Shown: positions 11,201-22,908 of the stretch, one piece after another
Layout: each line of letters starts with the position of its first letter
Numbering within the stretch: the first letter of the stretch is position 1
Assembly: GCA_000729835.1 (NCBI GenBank)
Contig: JFHB01000009.1
Span: 186,001 to 250,000, forward strand
Source: Atkinsonella hypoxylon
Taxonomy: Eukaryota > Ascomycota > Sordariomycetes > Hypocreales > Clavicipitaceae
Direction: 5' to 3'
DNA: 64,000 nt
Made by a program: the position numbers and the translations under genes
Notes under the pieces: generated by a model
The model's database searches: none
What the model was told of the DNA's origin: nothing
The model's input: the letters and a program-made list of their open reading frames with translations, nothing else

Positions 11201-14179
11201 TGCGCGAGCTGAAGAGGCCCGGCGTTTGAGCCACACAAAGCGTCAATGCTGTACTGGCTGAGCGAGCCACATTACACCACATTACAGACCAGACCATATA
11301 CTGGTCTCTCTGTGGCGCTGTAGTGTGGGTCCTGGGTGACCAATCATAGCATATATTACACTACCCCTGTACTTAGCGCACTGTAGCGTAATAATATCCC
11401 TGACAATTCATTAAAATTAAACAAGAGGTTAGAAGATACTATTCAACCTTAAACCCTTTTTTTTTTAAAAAAAAAGAAAAAAAAAATACATAGGTTCCTT
11501 CATTTTTAATTCTAGTCACCTTTGCCCTGGGGTTTTTTTTTTTTCTTTCGATTTTATGTGTGCTGTGAGACTATACATCCTAGTACGTCTGAGCTCTAGT
11601 ACGCCAACGGGAAGAGCGGTTACACGCCACTGAGACCCATGGTTGGGTCCTGATGGTCGACTGAGCTGTAATTAGACTTTTAGCATTAATGATTCCAGGG
11701 GCTTTAGGCGGAGGTTGGGTCCACTCTAAGCCCCTGACATGAAACTGGTTCTGAGACAAAATATCAGCCAACCCCCTCTGCTAAGCCTTGCAACCCCTTT
11801 AGATTGCGCGCGGCCTCGAGCAGGCTATCCCTTTGGCAGTGCGTAGGAAACAACGAGGTCACGGATCAACTACCTATGTAGGTAGTTAACCAATCACAAG
11901 GATGTGGGCAATAAGGGTACTTAGATTTATACACGAACCTTACTATATTAGAAGTACTCGCAATTTCCAGAGGTATAAAACAGTACATTGCTTGCATATA
12001 TTACAGCTATATTACGTCTTTTGTTGTAGAGGCAAAATGCCTGTATTGGCTAGCTGCTCTTAACAGCAGTTGTTATTCATTCAAATAATTCGCTCTAGTT
12101 CTATACTATTCTTAAAAATACATATTACTTTTATTGTCTTTAGAAGGCATCGCAAAAACTGTTATATAAGGAATGCCACTAAACGCTCTAAAGTATCGAA
12201 AATTGAGTAGGTCCGTGACAGGGATAGTACATACACGCACGGAGTCGCTATCTTATTGGTGCTGATACAACCATGCCTTTTCCGTGCCAACACGCATCTT
12301 TACCCAATCAAACTATTAATGTAGAAGATACTATGATCCAAGTACCAGCAAGAACCACCAAGAGCTGCATCGGGGAGCCCCTTTCCCGCGCTAAGCCAAG
12401 GGATACACAGCTGAACTCGATTGGTCGTACAATAAATACGTGAATACGGAATAATCAGTTGTATATTGGTCATCTCTGCATCTCGCGCGCTATGTATCCC
12501 GTATATATTGTATAAAGAGATTCATGTCACATAAGTACCTACCTAGTAAAACTACCTTGTGAGGTTCTGCGCCAGCGAGGCCCCACCCGTGCAGCAGGGA
12601 AAGCTCGCCACGTGATGGCTGGGGCTTCGACCGCACTTAGAGGAGGCAAGCTTTAGTCAACAATGTAACGGCGTGCATACCGGCTTCTGAAAAGTGATTT
12701 GAGAAATTGTCCCTTGCGCCACTACCGTTCGCTGTCCGCGCAGTCGATCTACAGCCTCGCCATATCACGGACCATCGTTCGGAGTCCTGTACTGCACTGT
12801 CGGGTGTTGATATTGGGACGGAAAAATAAGCGTGTGCGTAGTACAATGGACGACGTGGTCAATTTGATGTCGTCTTTGAAGCGTTGGCTGCCTTACTTGT
12901 TGGTTACAAAGCGTCTGCGTCGTAGGCTCGGGGCTAAAAAGGCACGTTCCGTGGCCTTGCCGGCAAAGACCAGACCACGGTTGGTGATTACTGTTGAAGT
13001 GGGCAATCCAGGCCGGACGAGGCGCGGGCTTGAACGTTGTAGAGGGACGGCGTAGTATCGTGCGGTTGGTCTGGACATTTTGTGCCGCTGCCACTCTGTC
13101 GACAAATTGAATCGGGACATTATACTTGTCTTGCGAGCCGTGTGCCAGCCGTGTGCGTGATGAGTGTGCGTGATGAGTGTGCGTGATGATGGATGGATGG
13201 AGCGGGTTGCCGAACCTATACCCTACCAAGGTGTTGACAAATTAATCGAGACTGATGACCCACCCTCCCTCACCGTCTCTAGCCACTTTTATAAGACCTT
13301 CCGAGCTCGATTAAATTGTCAGGCGCGTGCCTACCTACCTACCCTGCCTACCACCTTCCTTCGTTGCTTCGATAGCTTTTGGCTGCCTCCGCGAGTTAGG
13401 CCGAAGTCTGGCGTGAGGACAGTGCGTGTGGCCCAAGACACCGTGTCTATGTACGCCATCACGCTTTGATAAGCGGACCAGATCTGGTAGTCACTGTGCT
13501 AGTATCTACAGGCACGGTCGCCCTGAGCACCTTCTTCTGACGACTCCACTATTACACCGGCTAACGGCCGTATGGACGAATCAACGGCCTCAGCTGGGGG
13601 TCCGGGGGTTCCTTAGCCCACGCTTTGTCTTCCATCGTCCATTCCCCCTGCTCTGTTCTATTCCCCGTCGTCCCGTCTGCTCTTGCACTGCACATCCGGA
13701 CGTACCGTACCCCAACTAACGTCGTCTTCTCGAGCTCTACCAACTTGAACATCTCTCGACAATAAGACGATACATTCTTTGTCCATTGCAGTCTGGACCT
13801 CGAATTCGCCCCCCGTCAGACAGATACCACTTCTGACAAGCTGCCGCCGCGATTCGCTGCGACCGATTCCGCTGATCAGTGTCTCGCTTATTACGACACG
13901 GACGATTCTCCTTGCTCACGTACGCAAGGACATCACCGGGGGCCGCACTCAGTGACCTGACCTGGTCTTCTGTGTCATTGCATCACAGCTTGTTCTCGCC
14001 GACTTGCCCTTAGCTCTTGTTCATATTTACCAGCCATGTCAGGATTGTCTGTAGTTGACAGCGCCCTGCAATAGAGACGCACCCTTTCCTGTCGAGTCGG
14101 CCGCACGGGCCGCTCGTAACTGAACTCTCTGGTCACTCGCTTTAATAGGGCCCGATCAACGTTTGAAATAATCTTCACA
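8296..14179. other. 5.9-kb gene-poor interval with an AT-rich core
   Basis: No reading frame here has an ATG start, splice signals and recognisable peptide together. The longest (minus, 9373-8879, 164 codons) begins with GTG and matches nothing I know. From about 10,700 to 12,560 the sequence is visibly richer in A, T and TA steps, with poly-T/poly-A tracts near 11,110, 11,457-11,490 and 11,532-11,543, as in decayed or RIP-affected repeats. The segment 12,600-14,179 returns to ordinary composition and is probably a long promoter and leader for the F-box gene. I found no tRNA. Confidence 0.45.
13151..13201. repeat. tandem repeat, 13-bp unit x3 then GGAT repeats
   Basis: The unit GTGTGCGTGATGA occurs three times head to tail (13151-13189) and runs into TGGATGGATGG. 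Simple-sequence expansion in a non-coding region. Confidence 0.85.
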
Positions 14180-15903
14180 ATGGCTCAACAACCGCCTCGC
14201 GCGGTCGCCATGGACCCGCCTCACATCACTGAGTTCGCCTCCCAGCGGTATTTCGAAAAGCTCAGCCAATTGAATTCGAGTCAACAGTCACAGCGTCAGC
14301 AATCAGCCGCGATAGAATCGACATCAGCCGCTACCTCGTTTGTGACATCATCCTCAACTTTCATACTCCCATTACGAGAAACGAAGACTGCGGAATCAGA
14401 ACATATCAAACATTCTGAACAGAAACGGGACAAGAACCGGTTCTTTAGGGTGCGACACAAGGTGTCAATACTTCCTTCCAAACCTCACGCGACCGAAGTT
14501 AAGACGTCTTTTTCCGCCATCAGACCCTCCACAGACTCTGCTCGAAAAAGGTACGAGCCTCCACACAATCGTCCGTTTCATCTCCCAACTGTCGCACAGT
14601 TCTCGTTTACTGACACGTATTTGCTTCCAGCGTGCCTTTTGATCAATCCTTCTTAGCCCTTCCCAACGAGTTGCAGGTTCAGATCCTATCTTCGCTACCG
14701 CTTACTGATATACTCAGCCTCCGGCTTGCCTCCAAGACTTGGCACACATTAATCACGCTCAATGAGGGTCCGATTGTGCGATACCACCTTGACACTCATA
14801 TTCCCGCCTATGCTCTCCGCCTCTACCCTATTACCGAACCTTCCGACCTCAACTTCCACCATCTCTGCAGCCTCTGGCATCGATTGCATGTTGCTGCCAA
14901 GCTTGCCTTCCTTTTGTGCCAATGGATTACCAAGGATATATTTCTGCGACAAACAGAAGCCCAGCAGGCAGCCTTTGCATCACAGCGAGAGCGCATGCGC
15001 CGTAGACTCATTCCGCTCCTCTTTACCACATTTCATTTTTTCGAAACGTATCGCAAGCTTCATCTTAAACACATCATTGAACATGACGGACACGGGCTCA
15101 AACACGAGCCTTTCACATTGAACCCCATCGAGGTCGAAATTATGAATATGTACGACGATCAAACATTGCTGCGAGTTCACGAAGTATTCCCTCTCGTTAT
15201 ATCCTCGTTTTGCAGGCGCTTACGACCCCCCACCTACGTCGGTCGAGTAGAAAGGTCCCTTCGAGGTTACTTGAGAGAACGTCCATCTGATGAAGTCCAT
15301 TCGGCAATCTTGTGTATCGGTGGCTTGCGCCAAGTTGAGAGGCTTTGGGAAATCAAGGGTTACAATTCTCGCCGTTCTGCAGTCGACCAATGGCACAACA
15401 GCCTCACAAAGGACTCCAAGGAACATGCGTCGGACCATAACCCGGTCAAATCTCGCCTCGGCCTCAAGGGCTTTAGTCGCAAAAAGTCATCCAGCGGGGC
15501 TCGGCCGCCGAATCGGTCCTCTATCAGTGACGGAGTCGGCAGGATCAGAAGTCCCTCGGGTTCAATTGATGCTACGAATATGAATGGTGGCTACGGCACT
15601 AATTGGGTATTTCATACCAGTCTGGCTGCTGACGCTCCCATGTCGCCCCTCAGTCATGAGCATTCCCGGATGCTTCTGAATGATCTGCCAGTCCTCCAGC
15701 AGATGTGGCTTACCACGGCCGAGGCCCTCATCTTGGACAGGGGCATTGTCAAAAGACCGCAAGACATCAAACGAAATCAGCAAGTCATGCTGGAACTTAT
15801 TCGAGAGGACGGACTCGACGAAGAAGACGAGTGGTGGTACGGGAGGAACAACCCTGATTCCGTGCGGCCACTCGTCACCACCATGGACGACGATGCGGAG
15901 TAA
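14180..15903 (+). CDS. F-box protein
   Basis: Exons 14180-14550 and 14631-15903. The 80-bp intron (GTACGA donor, TTCCAG acceptor) joins DSARK to SVPFDQSF in frame for 547 residues. Residues 1-123 are Ser/Gln-rich and disordered. An F-box follows at about 129-168: FLALPNELQVQILSSLPLTD, ILSLRLASKTWHTLI. The C-terminal 380 residues are helical and Trp/Leu-rich, with no Leu-rich-repeat or WD pattern, so the substrate-binding part is unclassified. A basic, Ser-rich loop lies near residues 405-450. Family role: the F-box binds Skp1 and recruits substrates to an SCF ubiquitin ligase; the substrate is unknown. The second exon alone could be opened from an ATG at 14632 only if translated out of the spliced frame, so the two-exon model is preferred. 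Confidence 0.85.
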
Positions 15904-16734
15904 TATCCCGGACCCGCGTTAGCCGCCCAAATACCACGAGTAATTTTCTCCTTTTTGCACTTGCACTTGAGCGCATTTTTTTCACGACAAAGCATCATGA
16001 GCATTTACAGGCGTTGACGCTTTCGGCAAATTGGCCATCACTCAATAGCTTTTAGTTCATTCTATTGTTGATAAAAAGGGAGACTTTCCTGTATACCGTA
16101 GGAAACAGACGACGTCATTTCCTGTATTCTGGGGATCGCCGAGGATGGAAAGACCACCATGGGCAAGAAGATTTCTCTGTCATATAGCTCTACTTTTTAT
16201 ACTCACACCCGGGCTTCACTTGGAACAGACTTGCTCAAGACGGGGGGATACGATGTTGCTGCCTGCATTTCACTTTTGACACGTCTCCTTTGTCTTTTAG
16301 CCTCATCTGTCTTTGGCGAACAGATAAGCACATTAGAGGGGGAAGAGGAAAAAAAAAAGCGTAGTTGACAATGAAAGCACTGATCTTGTCAACCAAGGCT
16401 TGTTAAGCCACCAGAGTGACTGATTTGTAATTGGGTGCCGAAACCAACTACCTGTGAATGTTAAATACAAAGTCCCTTGCTGATTGAATTTCGCATTCAG
16501 TAGCGTGCAGTGCCATGGTGATGATAACATCTTAAATGTGCAGAAATAAAACTGCGTTCTCATACAAATCGCTTAAGGAATGACCCAGAGATGGTGAGGC
16601 GGTTATGAATTACTACGGTACCTGCCCGCCAGTCCCATACATACATAACCCAGAGCCCTGGGTGTATGAAATAGATGCTATGACCCACTTTGAGTATGAT
16701 ACGCTTGGCTCGAGTTCTTGAGATTGTATGGACG
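15904..16734. other. convergent intergenic region, no gene seen
   Basis: 831 bp between the stop codons of the F-box gene (plus) and the AT-hook gene (minus). It would hold both 3' UTRs. Only frames under 80 codons, none convincing. Confidence 0.5.
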
Positions 16735-18789
16735 TTATAGAAAACTTTGATTGCCGAATGACGAGTACGAACCTAAATCGGAAGTGTTCGATGACGCTAA
16801 CCCGTTTTGTTGCGGCTGTATGTTCCGGTAGCCTTGTTTGCTTCCGGGCTTTGCCTGAGCCGACGGCCCGGCTGAGGCTGCAGCTGGGTGTTTGGGCTGA
16901 TGCTGGGCTGAATCCGACCTGGGGGCAGGTGCCAACTGACGTTGGGACTGCCGCATGCTTTGTTGTTGGCCGTAATAGTTCTGTCTTGCCATATGGACAT
17001 TATTTGATGTGAATGCTTGGGGGACTGACTGCTCTGGACGCGGTAGCTGACTCAGATTTGGTGATAAATGGGGATGAATCGGTGGATCCGAGGCAGTCAT
17101 GTAATAGCGTGGTATGTGTGAAGTCGAGCAATTTCCCATGACCTCATTACCAAGATGGCCTCCCTGGTTCTGAGAGCCTGCGTTCGAGGCTGATGTGGGT
17201 TGAGATGCGGTTGCTGGCCGTCTGCCGGTGATGTCAGATACACGATGTCGTTTGGCCGTTTCTGGGCTCTGAGAGGAAATTGCAATTTGAACGTTGCCCT
17301 CTGAATCAACTGTGTCAAGCTCTTGCTTTCTCTTTCTCGAAGAATTCAAGCTAGCTTCTATACCGCTGGATGAGGGAAATGGCGCATCGGATTTTAAAGA
17401 CATTGTCCTTCGGGATTGCTCGTTTGGACCATCCGTCCTAAGTTGTTGTTGTGGTAAAACTTGATCTTGGTTCGCTATCGGGTTGTTTAAATCCACCATG
17501 TTTGTTCCTGTATTATCACTGTCTGGAACGGTAGTATCGTTTCCGGACTCCGCAAAATCTGCATTCACGTCGGCTTTGTTTGTTTTAACCCGAGTTTTTG
17601 AACCTTTCGGACGACCTCGTTTCCTCAATTGAGTTACGGGACGTGCGTCTGATTGGGCTGTCTTTCCTCCCGGCACTGATCTCATCGATAATGTAGCTGT
17701 CTGAGACACAGACGCAAACGTCTCGGGTTCTACATTGTTCTTGTCACCGTCGCCAGGGCTTCTCTCGCCATCTGGCGCGCTAAACTGTCCATCGCCGCGC
17801 GGCTTTCTGATTGCATGTTTCTTGCCCTTGTCGGACCGCACTTTCGAGCTCTTACTACCTTTTGGTCTACCTCTCCCTCTCTTAGGCGCAACAGGGGGAG
17901 CCTTCATTAGTCCTGCAGATTCGGGGAAAATAGCGTCTCCAGCGTCAGTAAGAAGAGGTACGTGCTGCTTGGTGGTGCCATCATTGGTCGTCTCTGTATC
18001 GGGCCGGGCTGGTGTTGAGCTTGAGTCAGTCATACGTGGAAAGATTTCCGATAACCAGCCAACAAAGTTCGAGCCGGGTCCATTGCCCGAGTCGCTTTGC
18101 GGGAAAGCACCAGAATCGGCAGGAGGGAGTGCCATTGGTATTCCGCCAAAGTAAGCTGCTGCCTTACAGAGCTGATCAACCACCACAACAGGATTCAATG
18201 ATCTCAGCAGGGTGAGCAGTCGAGCTTGCTCAACTTTTGTTTCCTGAGGAGATAACGGTGTCGTTCTCTTCACTGCATGATGTGTCGGCGCTGTGCCACT
18301 CGTGCTGCTTTCCGCCGGGTGAGTATTCGGAGAGTTTATGTGAGAAACCCCATTCAGCCATTTCTGCCTTTGCTTCCGAATAGTCGACCAATACTTAGAT
18401 CGGTCGAACGATTTGGCAGCTGCCACGATTCCCTCACTGGTACGCCGTGCTGCGTCATCCTGGGTATTTGGCAGGCCAATTTGCATGACTGAAAAGTTGG
18501 CACTCTGGTTTCCAGCGATATTCTGAATTCTACTGGGCATACCGTTCCTCCAGTGCGCGTCGTGCAGCACGCCTGGTTCATGAAGCCAAGCTCGAAAATC
18601 TAGCTGTAAGTATCAATACAATTACTTTAATATAGAGCCATTTCTATCCCAGTTCAGACAAAACTTACGGGTGTTGGCTACGGGGTTAGATGCCAATGTT
18701 TCCGTTCCCATAGTATCGGAGTCGTCGGTTGTGGCGATGGGCGTAGCTTGATCATTTGCGTTGTTTGACACCTTGTTGGCCGCCACCAT
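16735..18789 (-). CDS. AT-hook DNA-binding protein
   Basis: Exons 18789-18669 and 18599-16735, with a 69-bp intron (GTAAGT donor). A CAG six bases upstream of the chosen CTAG acceptor would put a TGA in frame, so the CTAG acceptor is used. The 661-residue product has two AT-hook cores with basic flanks, KRGRGRPKGSKSSK (about 280-293) and KRGRPKGSKTRVK (about 367-379). These bind the minor groove of AT-rich DNA. A predicted helical segment lies before them (AAKSFDRSKYWSTIRKQRQK, then ETKVEQARLLTLLRSLNPVV). The last 230 residues are Gln/Ser/Pro-rich and disordered, as in chromatin or transcription cofactors. I see no zinc finger or enzymatic domain. A chromatin or transcription role is inferred from the hooks. 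Confidence 0.82.
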
Positions 18790-20247
18790 CTCTGTAGCTA
18801 CAGTTCGAAAGTTAGTCTGTGGCAACCCAAGGAAGATATTGACGTATTGACGTATTCACACCGGCGAGAGAGACACAGAGAGATAGAGAGGAGAGGGGCC
18901 TACGTACCGACACGTGGGGACATGATGTGTTAGGGCGCTCCGCGTCTAGACAGATTATGGGAAGCCGTTTCTGGCCCATTCCACACATATATATACCAGA
19001 AGGCAATGCTCGAGAACAAGATGTATGATCTGAGACTTGGCGCGCGAAGCCTGCGGGCGTCTACATGATCAAACAGCGCAGGCTTCTATCAAAAATAGTG
19101 GGTCGTGATGAAGGACGCTGATAGCGGATGAAATGTGTCGAATGGAGGATGAAAAACGAAGGTTCGGATGAGTCGAGCGCGGAGATTTGATATTGGCGTT
19201 GATCAACAATGACTGCTGCCCTGCCGAAGATCCAGGGCTTCTAGGCCTTCCAGTCAGGCACCTGGTCCGGCGTACTGATGTTACACAGATATTCGTGCTG
19301 CAAAAACTCGAGCCGTGTGGTGGTACCGTGTAGCAAGATATCGAGCTTGAGTGGTGGTGGTTGGCGTGGGCGCGCGGAATTGTGGGAAGTACGTACTATC
19401 TATCCTTTGAGTGCTCAAAGGCAAGGTCGCGAATCAGCTTAGGTACGTCCTAGACTTTGGCAGGTACCTATCGGGTAGGTACCTGTTAGGAACAGCCGAG
19501 CTGAAGAGTACTTGAAATAAAGTGTGAATCTCACGATGAAACAAGTTCCAGCAATTTTTAGACATACATAGACGTACTTTGACTCACCATACCTAGGTAG
19601 GTACCTAGGTAGGTAGCTATCGTGCCTGCCCTGGGGTATGACCGAGGTACCGAAAGCTGGGTGGGTCCCTAGTTGTGGCCTTTCGAGCACTCAAGGGGAT
19701 GGCAACCTGCTTGATCTCTTACCGCCCGAGTCACTGTTTGGGTGCTGGCGGTCAATTATTTTTCCCTTTCGACGGCGCAAAACTCTTTCTGTGAAGGCTT
19801 TGATATTAGAAGGTTCATTCTTGGAATCAGCTGAAGATTTCTTGGCCTATTGCGGAGTACAATCTCACTATCGGCTGTTAGTAATAGCTTTGGCAAAGGC
19901 TACAAGTAGATATACAAGTACGTGAGAGCGGGGTAGCGGTGTTATGGTCCTGCCAGGTATCCAGTCCACTCTGACTGTTCCTCTCAGAGGGCTGTTGCTC
20001 CTTCCCCACTCGGTGGACCTGCCTGTTGGAGAAAGAACGACGTCGCTGGCTCGGCGTCGTTTCATCATCATCTGTGGCCAGGCTCTCTCCAAAGTCGATA
20101 GCTTGCTTCGTCGTTTGGGAAGCTGCCGCTACCGCTCCCAGCCACTGCCTGTTTTCATAGTCAGCGATCAAGTCTCCGAATCGTTGACCACACTTTGGCG
20201 ATTCACTTTACCTCGCAACGTTATCTTCGGGACACTATTGCGACACA
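18790..20247. promoter_or_regulatory. divergent promoter region between AT-hook gene and VMA5
   Basis: About 1.46 kb between two divergent starts (18789 minus, 20248 plus). It contains the palindromic TACCTAGGTA cluster noted separately and several GGTACC words, but no supportable gene. Frames of 75-104 codons overlap on both strands without conserved peptides. Confidence 0.45.
19589..19616. repeat. tandem palindromic TACCTAGGTA motif
   Basis: Two exact copies of the 10-bp palindrome TACCTAGGTA (19590-19599 and 19602-19611) followed by GGTAG. A related inverted pair GGTACCTA / TAGGTACC lies at about 19463-19484. Identical palindromes occur at 51126-51135 and 51831-51840. Confidence 0.8.
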
Positions 20248-21753
20248 ATGGCCTCTAGGTATGTCGTAGTGTCTCTGCCACTGGGCGCTTTCGACTCCAA
20301 CGACAAGGATGACGCGATATCGTCTCTCAGCGCTACGATTTCGGCGGCCAACGTTTCAGTGAGCCCCTTCAACATTCCCGATTTCAAGATCGGCACTCTA
20401 GATGCACTTGTTCAACAAGCCGACGAGCTTGCGAAGCTCGAGTCTAATTGCCAAGCCGTCGTGGCCAAGGTTGCCGAATCGTTGAAGTCCGTCCTCAACA
20501 ATGATGAAGAGCGCTTAGCTTCCTATAAGATGGTAAATGACAGTAAGAAACCATTGAATGCTTTTTTGACTTTATGTTCACGTCTTTGTATTGACATAAA
20601 CTTCCAAGAGCCGACGGACCAGTACTTGCGCACCTTCTCCTGGAATAAGATACGATACCGAAGCGACAAGTCACTCGGAGAACTGATTAGTCTCTTACAA
20701 AAGGTTACAACGAATCACCAAATAGTGTCTGTAGAAGCACTTGCTAACGCGCAAGTCTCAGGAATTAAGTACTGTCGACAATGACGTCAAAACCAAATTT
20801 AGCCAATACAATACCGTAAAATCCAACCTTGCAGCTCTACAGCGGCGTCAAACGTGAGTGATGAGATTTGAGGACAATTCTGATCATGCTTTACTTTTGC
20901 AAATCTGACAGATAGTTTCTTTCATTAGTGGCAACCTTGCGACAAAGTCCTTGACTCCAATCGTCAATCCACAGCTTCTCATTCAGGACTCCGAGTACAT
21001 TGAGACGCATCTAATCGCCGTACCAACGAATTCGAAGAGGGACTTTATCAAATCGTACGAGACCTTGTCCCCTATGGTCGTTCCCCGATCCTCCGTTGAA
21101 GTCGATCATGATGACGAATTCACTTTATTCGCTGTCGCTACTTTCAAGAAACACAGTGCTGAATTCATTCATAAATGCCGAGAACAGAAATGGACGCCTC
21201 GTCAATACACTTACGTTGAAGGTGGCCAAGAAGGGGAACAACGAGAACTCGACCGTGCTACCAACGAAGAGCGCAAAGTCTGTGCTGAAGCTTTGCGCAT
21301 TGGTCGAACTGGTTGGAGCGAAAGTGTCATGGTTTGGATTCATGTCCTAACACTTAGAGTATTTGTTGAAGCTGTGCTGCGCTACGGACTTCCACTCGAA
21401 TATGTCACAACACTAGTCAAGGTATGTAGCACGCATCTGTCAAAGAGTAGTAAAATTCTCTGCCTTGACTCCTTCTCTTTGCCCATAATTTACCCATAAG
21501 AGCCTTTATTTCTTAGCCGGCAAACTGACTGAGCACTTGTCAAAAGACGACGCGCAAGTTAGCACCAAAAGTCAAAGCTGCTCTCGACTCAAGCTATTCT
21601 TACTTGGGCGGCAACGCATTCGGACGCGATAAACGAGGTAGAGTAACCAAAGACGACGCCGCGTTGACCTCGGAGATGGCGGCTGCAGGTCTTGGGACAG
21701 GTGAGGATCACGAGTACACAGCCTACGTCTACTACGAGCTGGAGTTTCCCTGA
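20248..21753 (+). CDS. VMA5: V-type proton ATPase subunit C (V1 sector)
   Basis: Five exons: 20248-20542, 20609-20703, 20762-20853, 20929-21421 and 21547-21753, giving 393 residues, the usual size for subunit C. It starts MASRYVVVSLPLGAF. Family blocks in order: FNIPDFKIGTLDALVQQADE, DQYLRTFSWNKIRYRSDKSL, DNDVKTKFSQYNTVKSNLAA, RQTGNLATKSLTPIV, then LIAVPTNSKRDFIKSYETLS, and the C-terminal HVLTLRVFVEAVLRYGLP and EYTAYVYYELEFP. The subunit joins the V1 ATPase head to the Vo membrane ring and leaves during reversible disassembly, so it controls vacuolar and endosomal acidification. Introns are 66, 58, 75 and 125 bp. The second has a weak GTTACA donor, but frame and conservation demand it. Confidence 0.95.
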
Positions 21754-22040
21754 CAGAGTACGTTGGTGATTCTTTCCTTACAAATATGGTCTTCTCTAAA
21801 AAAAGTGGGCGAACGGGCAAGGCCCAGGGAGAGAGAGGGAGAATGAATGATCAACATAGATGCATTAGGCGGTGTATATTCCATCTATTCTTTACAATTT
21901 GCGAAGCATGGTTGGCCGTGGTCCTGGCCGGCGGATAATTGACCAAAGGGATGAGTACAACTGTGTATGTAAAATTCACCACAATGCTCATATGTTTTGT
22001 TATTTCTGCATTGTCTCGAGTAGGATCCCAACCTCCTGCT

Positions 22041-22908
22041 TCATTTAAGCGTGAGGTAACCTTTCTCAACGAGCCAGTTGACGATGTGAGCGACACACTG
22101 CTCCACCGAGCTCTCGTGGGTCTTGATCGTAATTTCAGGATTCGTGGGCTCTTCGTATGGGGCAGAAATGCCTGTAAAGTCCTTTATCTCACCTGCCCGA
22201 GCCTTCTTGTAAAGTCCCTTGGGGTCACGCTTCTCCGCGACCTCTAATGGGACATCCACAAAGACCTCAATGAAGGGAATTGGCTCGTCTTGGGATTCTG
22301 ACGAGGCAGCGTGCAGCTGGCGAGCGACATCACGGTCCGCTCGGTAAGGAGAAATGAAGGATGTAATGGCAATGGTAGAGGAGTCAGCGAAGAGCTTGGC
22401 AACCTGTTTTGAGTGGGCCAAAATTAGCCCAAGGTTTGGCAGCATGAAACGAAATTTAGACAGGGCCAGGAAAGACATACTTCGGAAATACGACGGATGT
22501 TCTCATTGCGGTCCTTCTCGGAGAATGCCAAGTCCTTGTTCAGACCGAATCGGACATTGTCGCCATCGAGGCGGTAGGCTGCATGGCCGAGATGCAAGAG
22601 GTGCTGCTCGAGGGCAGTTGCGACAGTAGACTTGCCTGAGGCTGAGAGGCCGGTGAGCCAGATGGTGAGGCCGCGTTGGCCACGGAGCTGGAATCGCTCT
22701 TGTCGAGACAGCGAGGGGTGCCAGGTGATGTTGCTTGTGGGGGAGGGTAACTTGTGTCAGTGCCTTTAAGTTGTCATGCGGTTCAAGTCCTGCTTGCAAC
22801 AAGTCGGAAAGTGGAGGGCGCAGGGTTGCGATTGAATGCGCGAGGTGGTGAGGGAGATGGAATAGGTGGCTGATGTGAATGCGCATGTCGAGATACTTAC
22901 GTGGCCAT
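22041..22908 (-). CDS. MET14: adenylylsulfate (APS) kinase
   Basis: Exons 22908-22901, 22733-22481 and 22403-22041. The first exon is only 8 nt (ATGGCCAC); a 167-bp intron (GTAAGT donor) and a 77-bp intron follow. The 207-residue product begins MATNITWHPSLSRQERFQL. It carries the P-loop GLSASGKST at residues 31-39, then YRLDGDNVRFGLNKDLAFS (substrate and Mg-ATP contact region), ENIRRISEVAKLFADSS, FISPYRADRDVAR and a C-terminal FTGISAPYEEPTNPEITI. Reaction: APS + ATP gives PAPS + ADP, the second step of sulfate assimilation in the cytosol. Size and motifs are fully standard. The convergent VMA5 gene ends 287 bp away. Confidence 0.95.

Noticed and set aside
12765..13229. Minus-strand frame of 154 codons
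   Set aside because: Runs through the 13-bp tandem repeat and low-complexity DNA; His/Thr-rich string looks non-coding.
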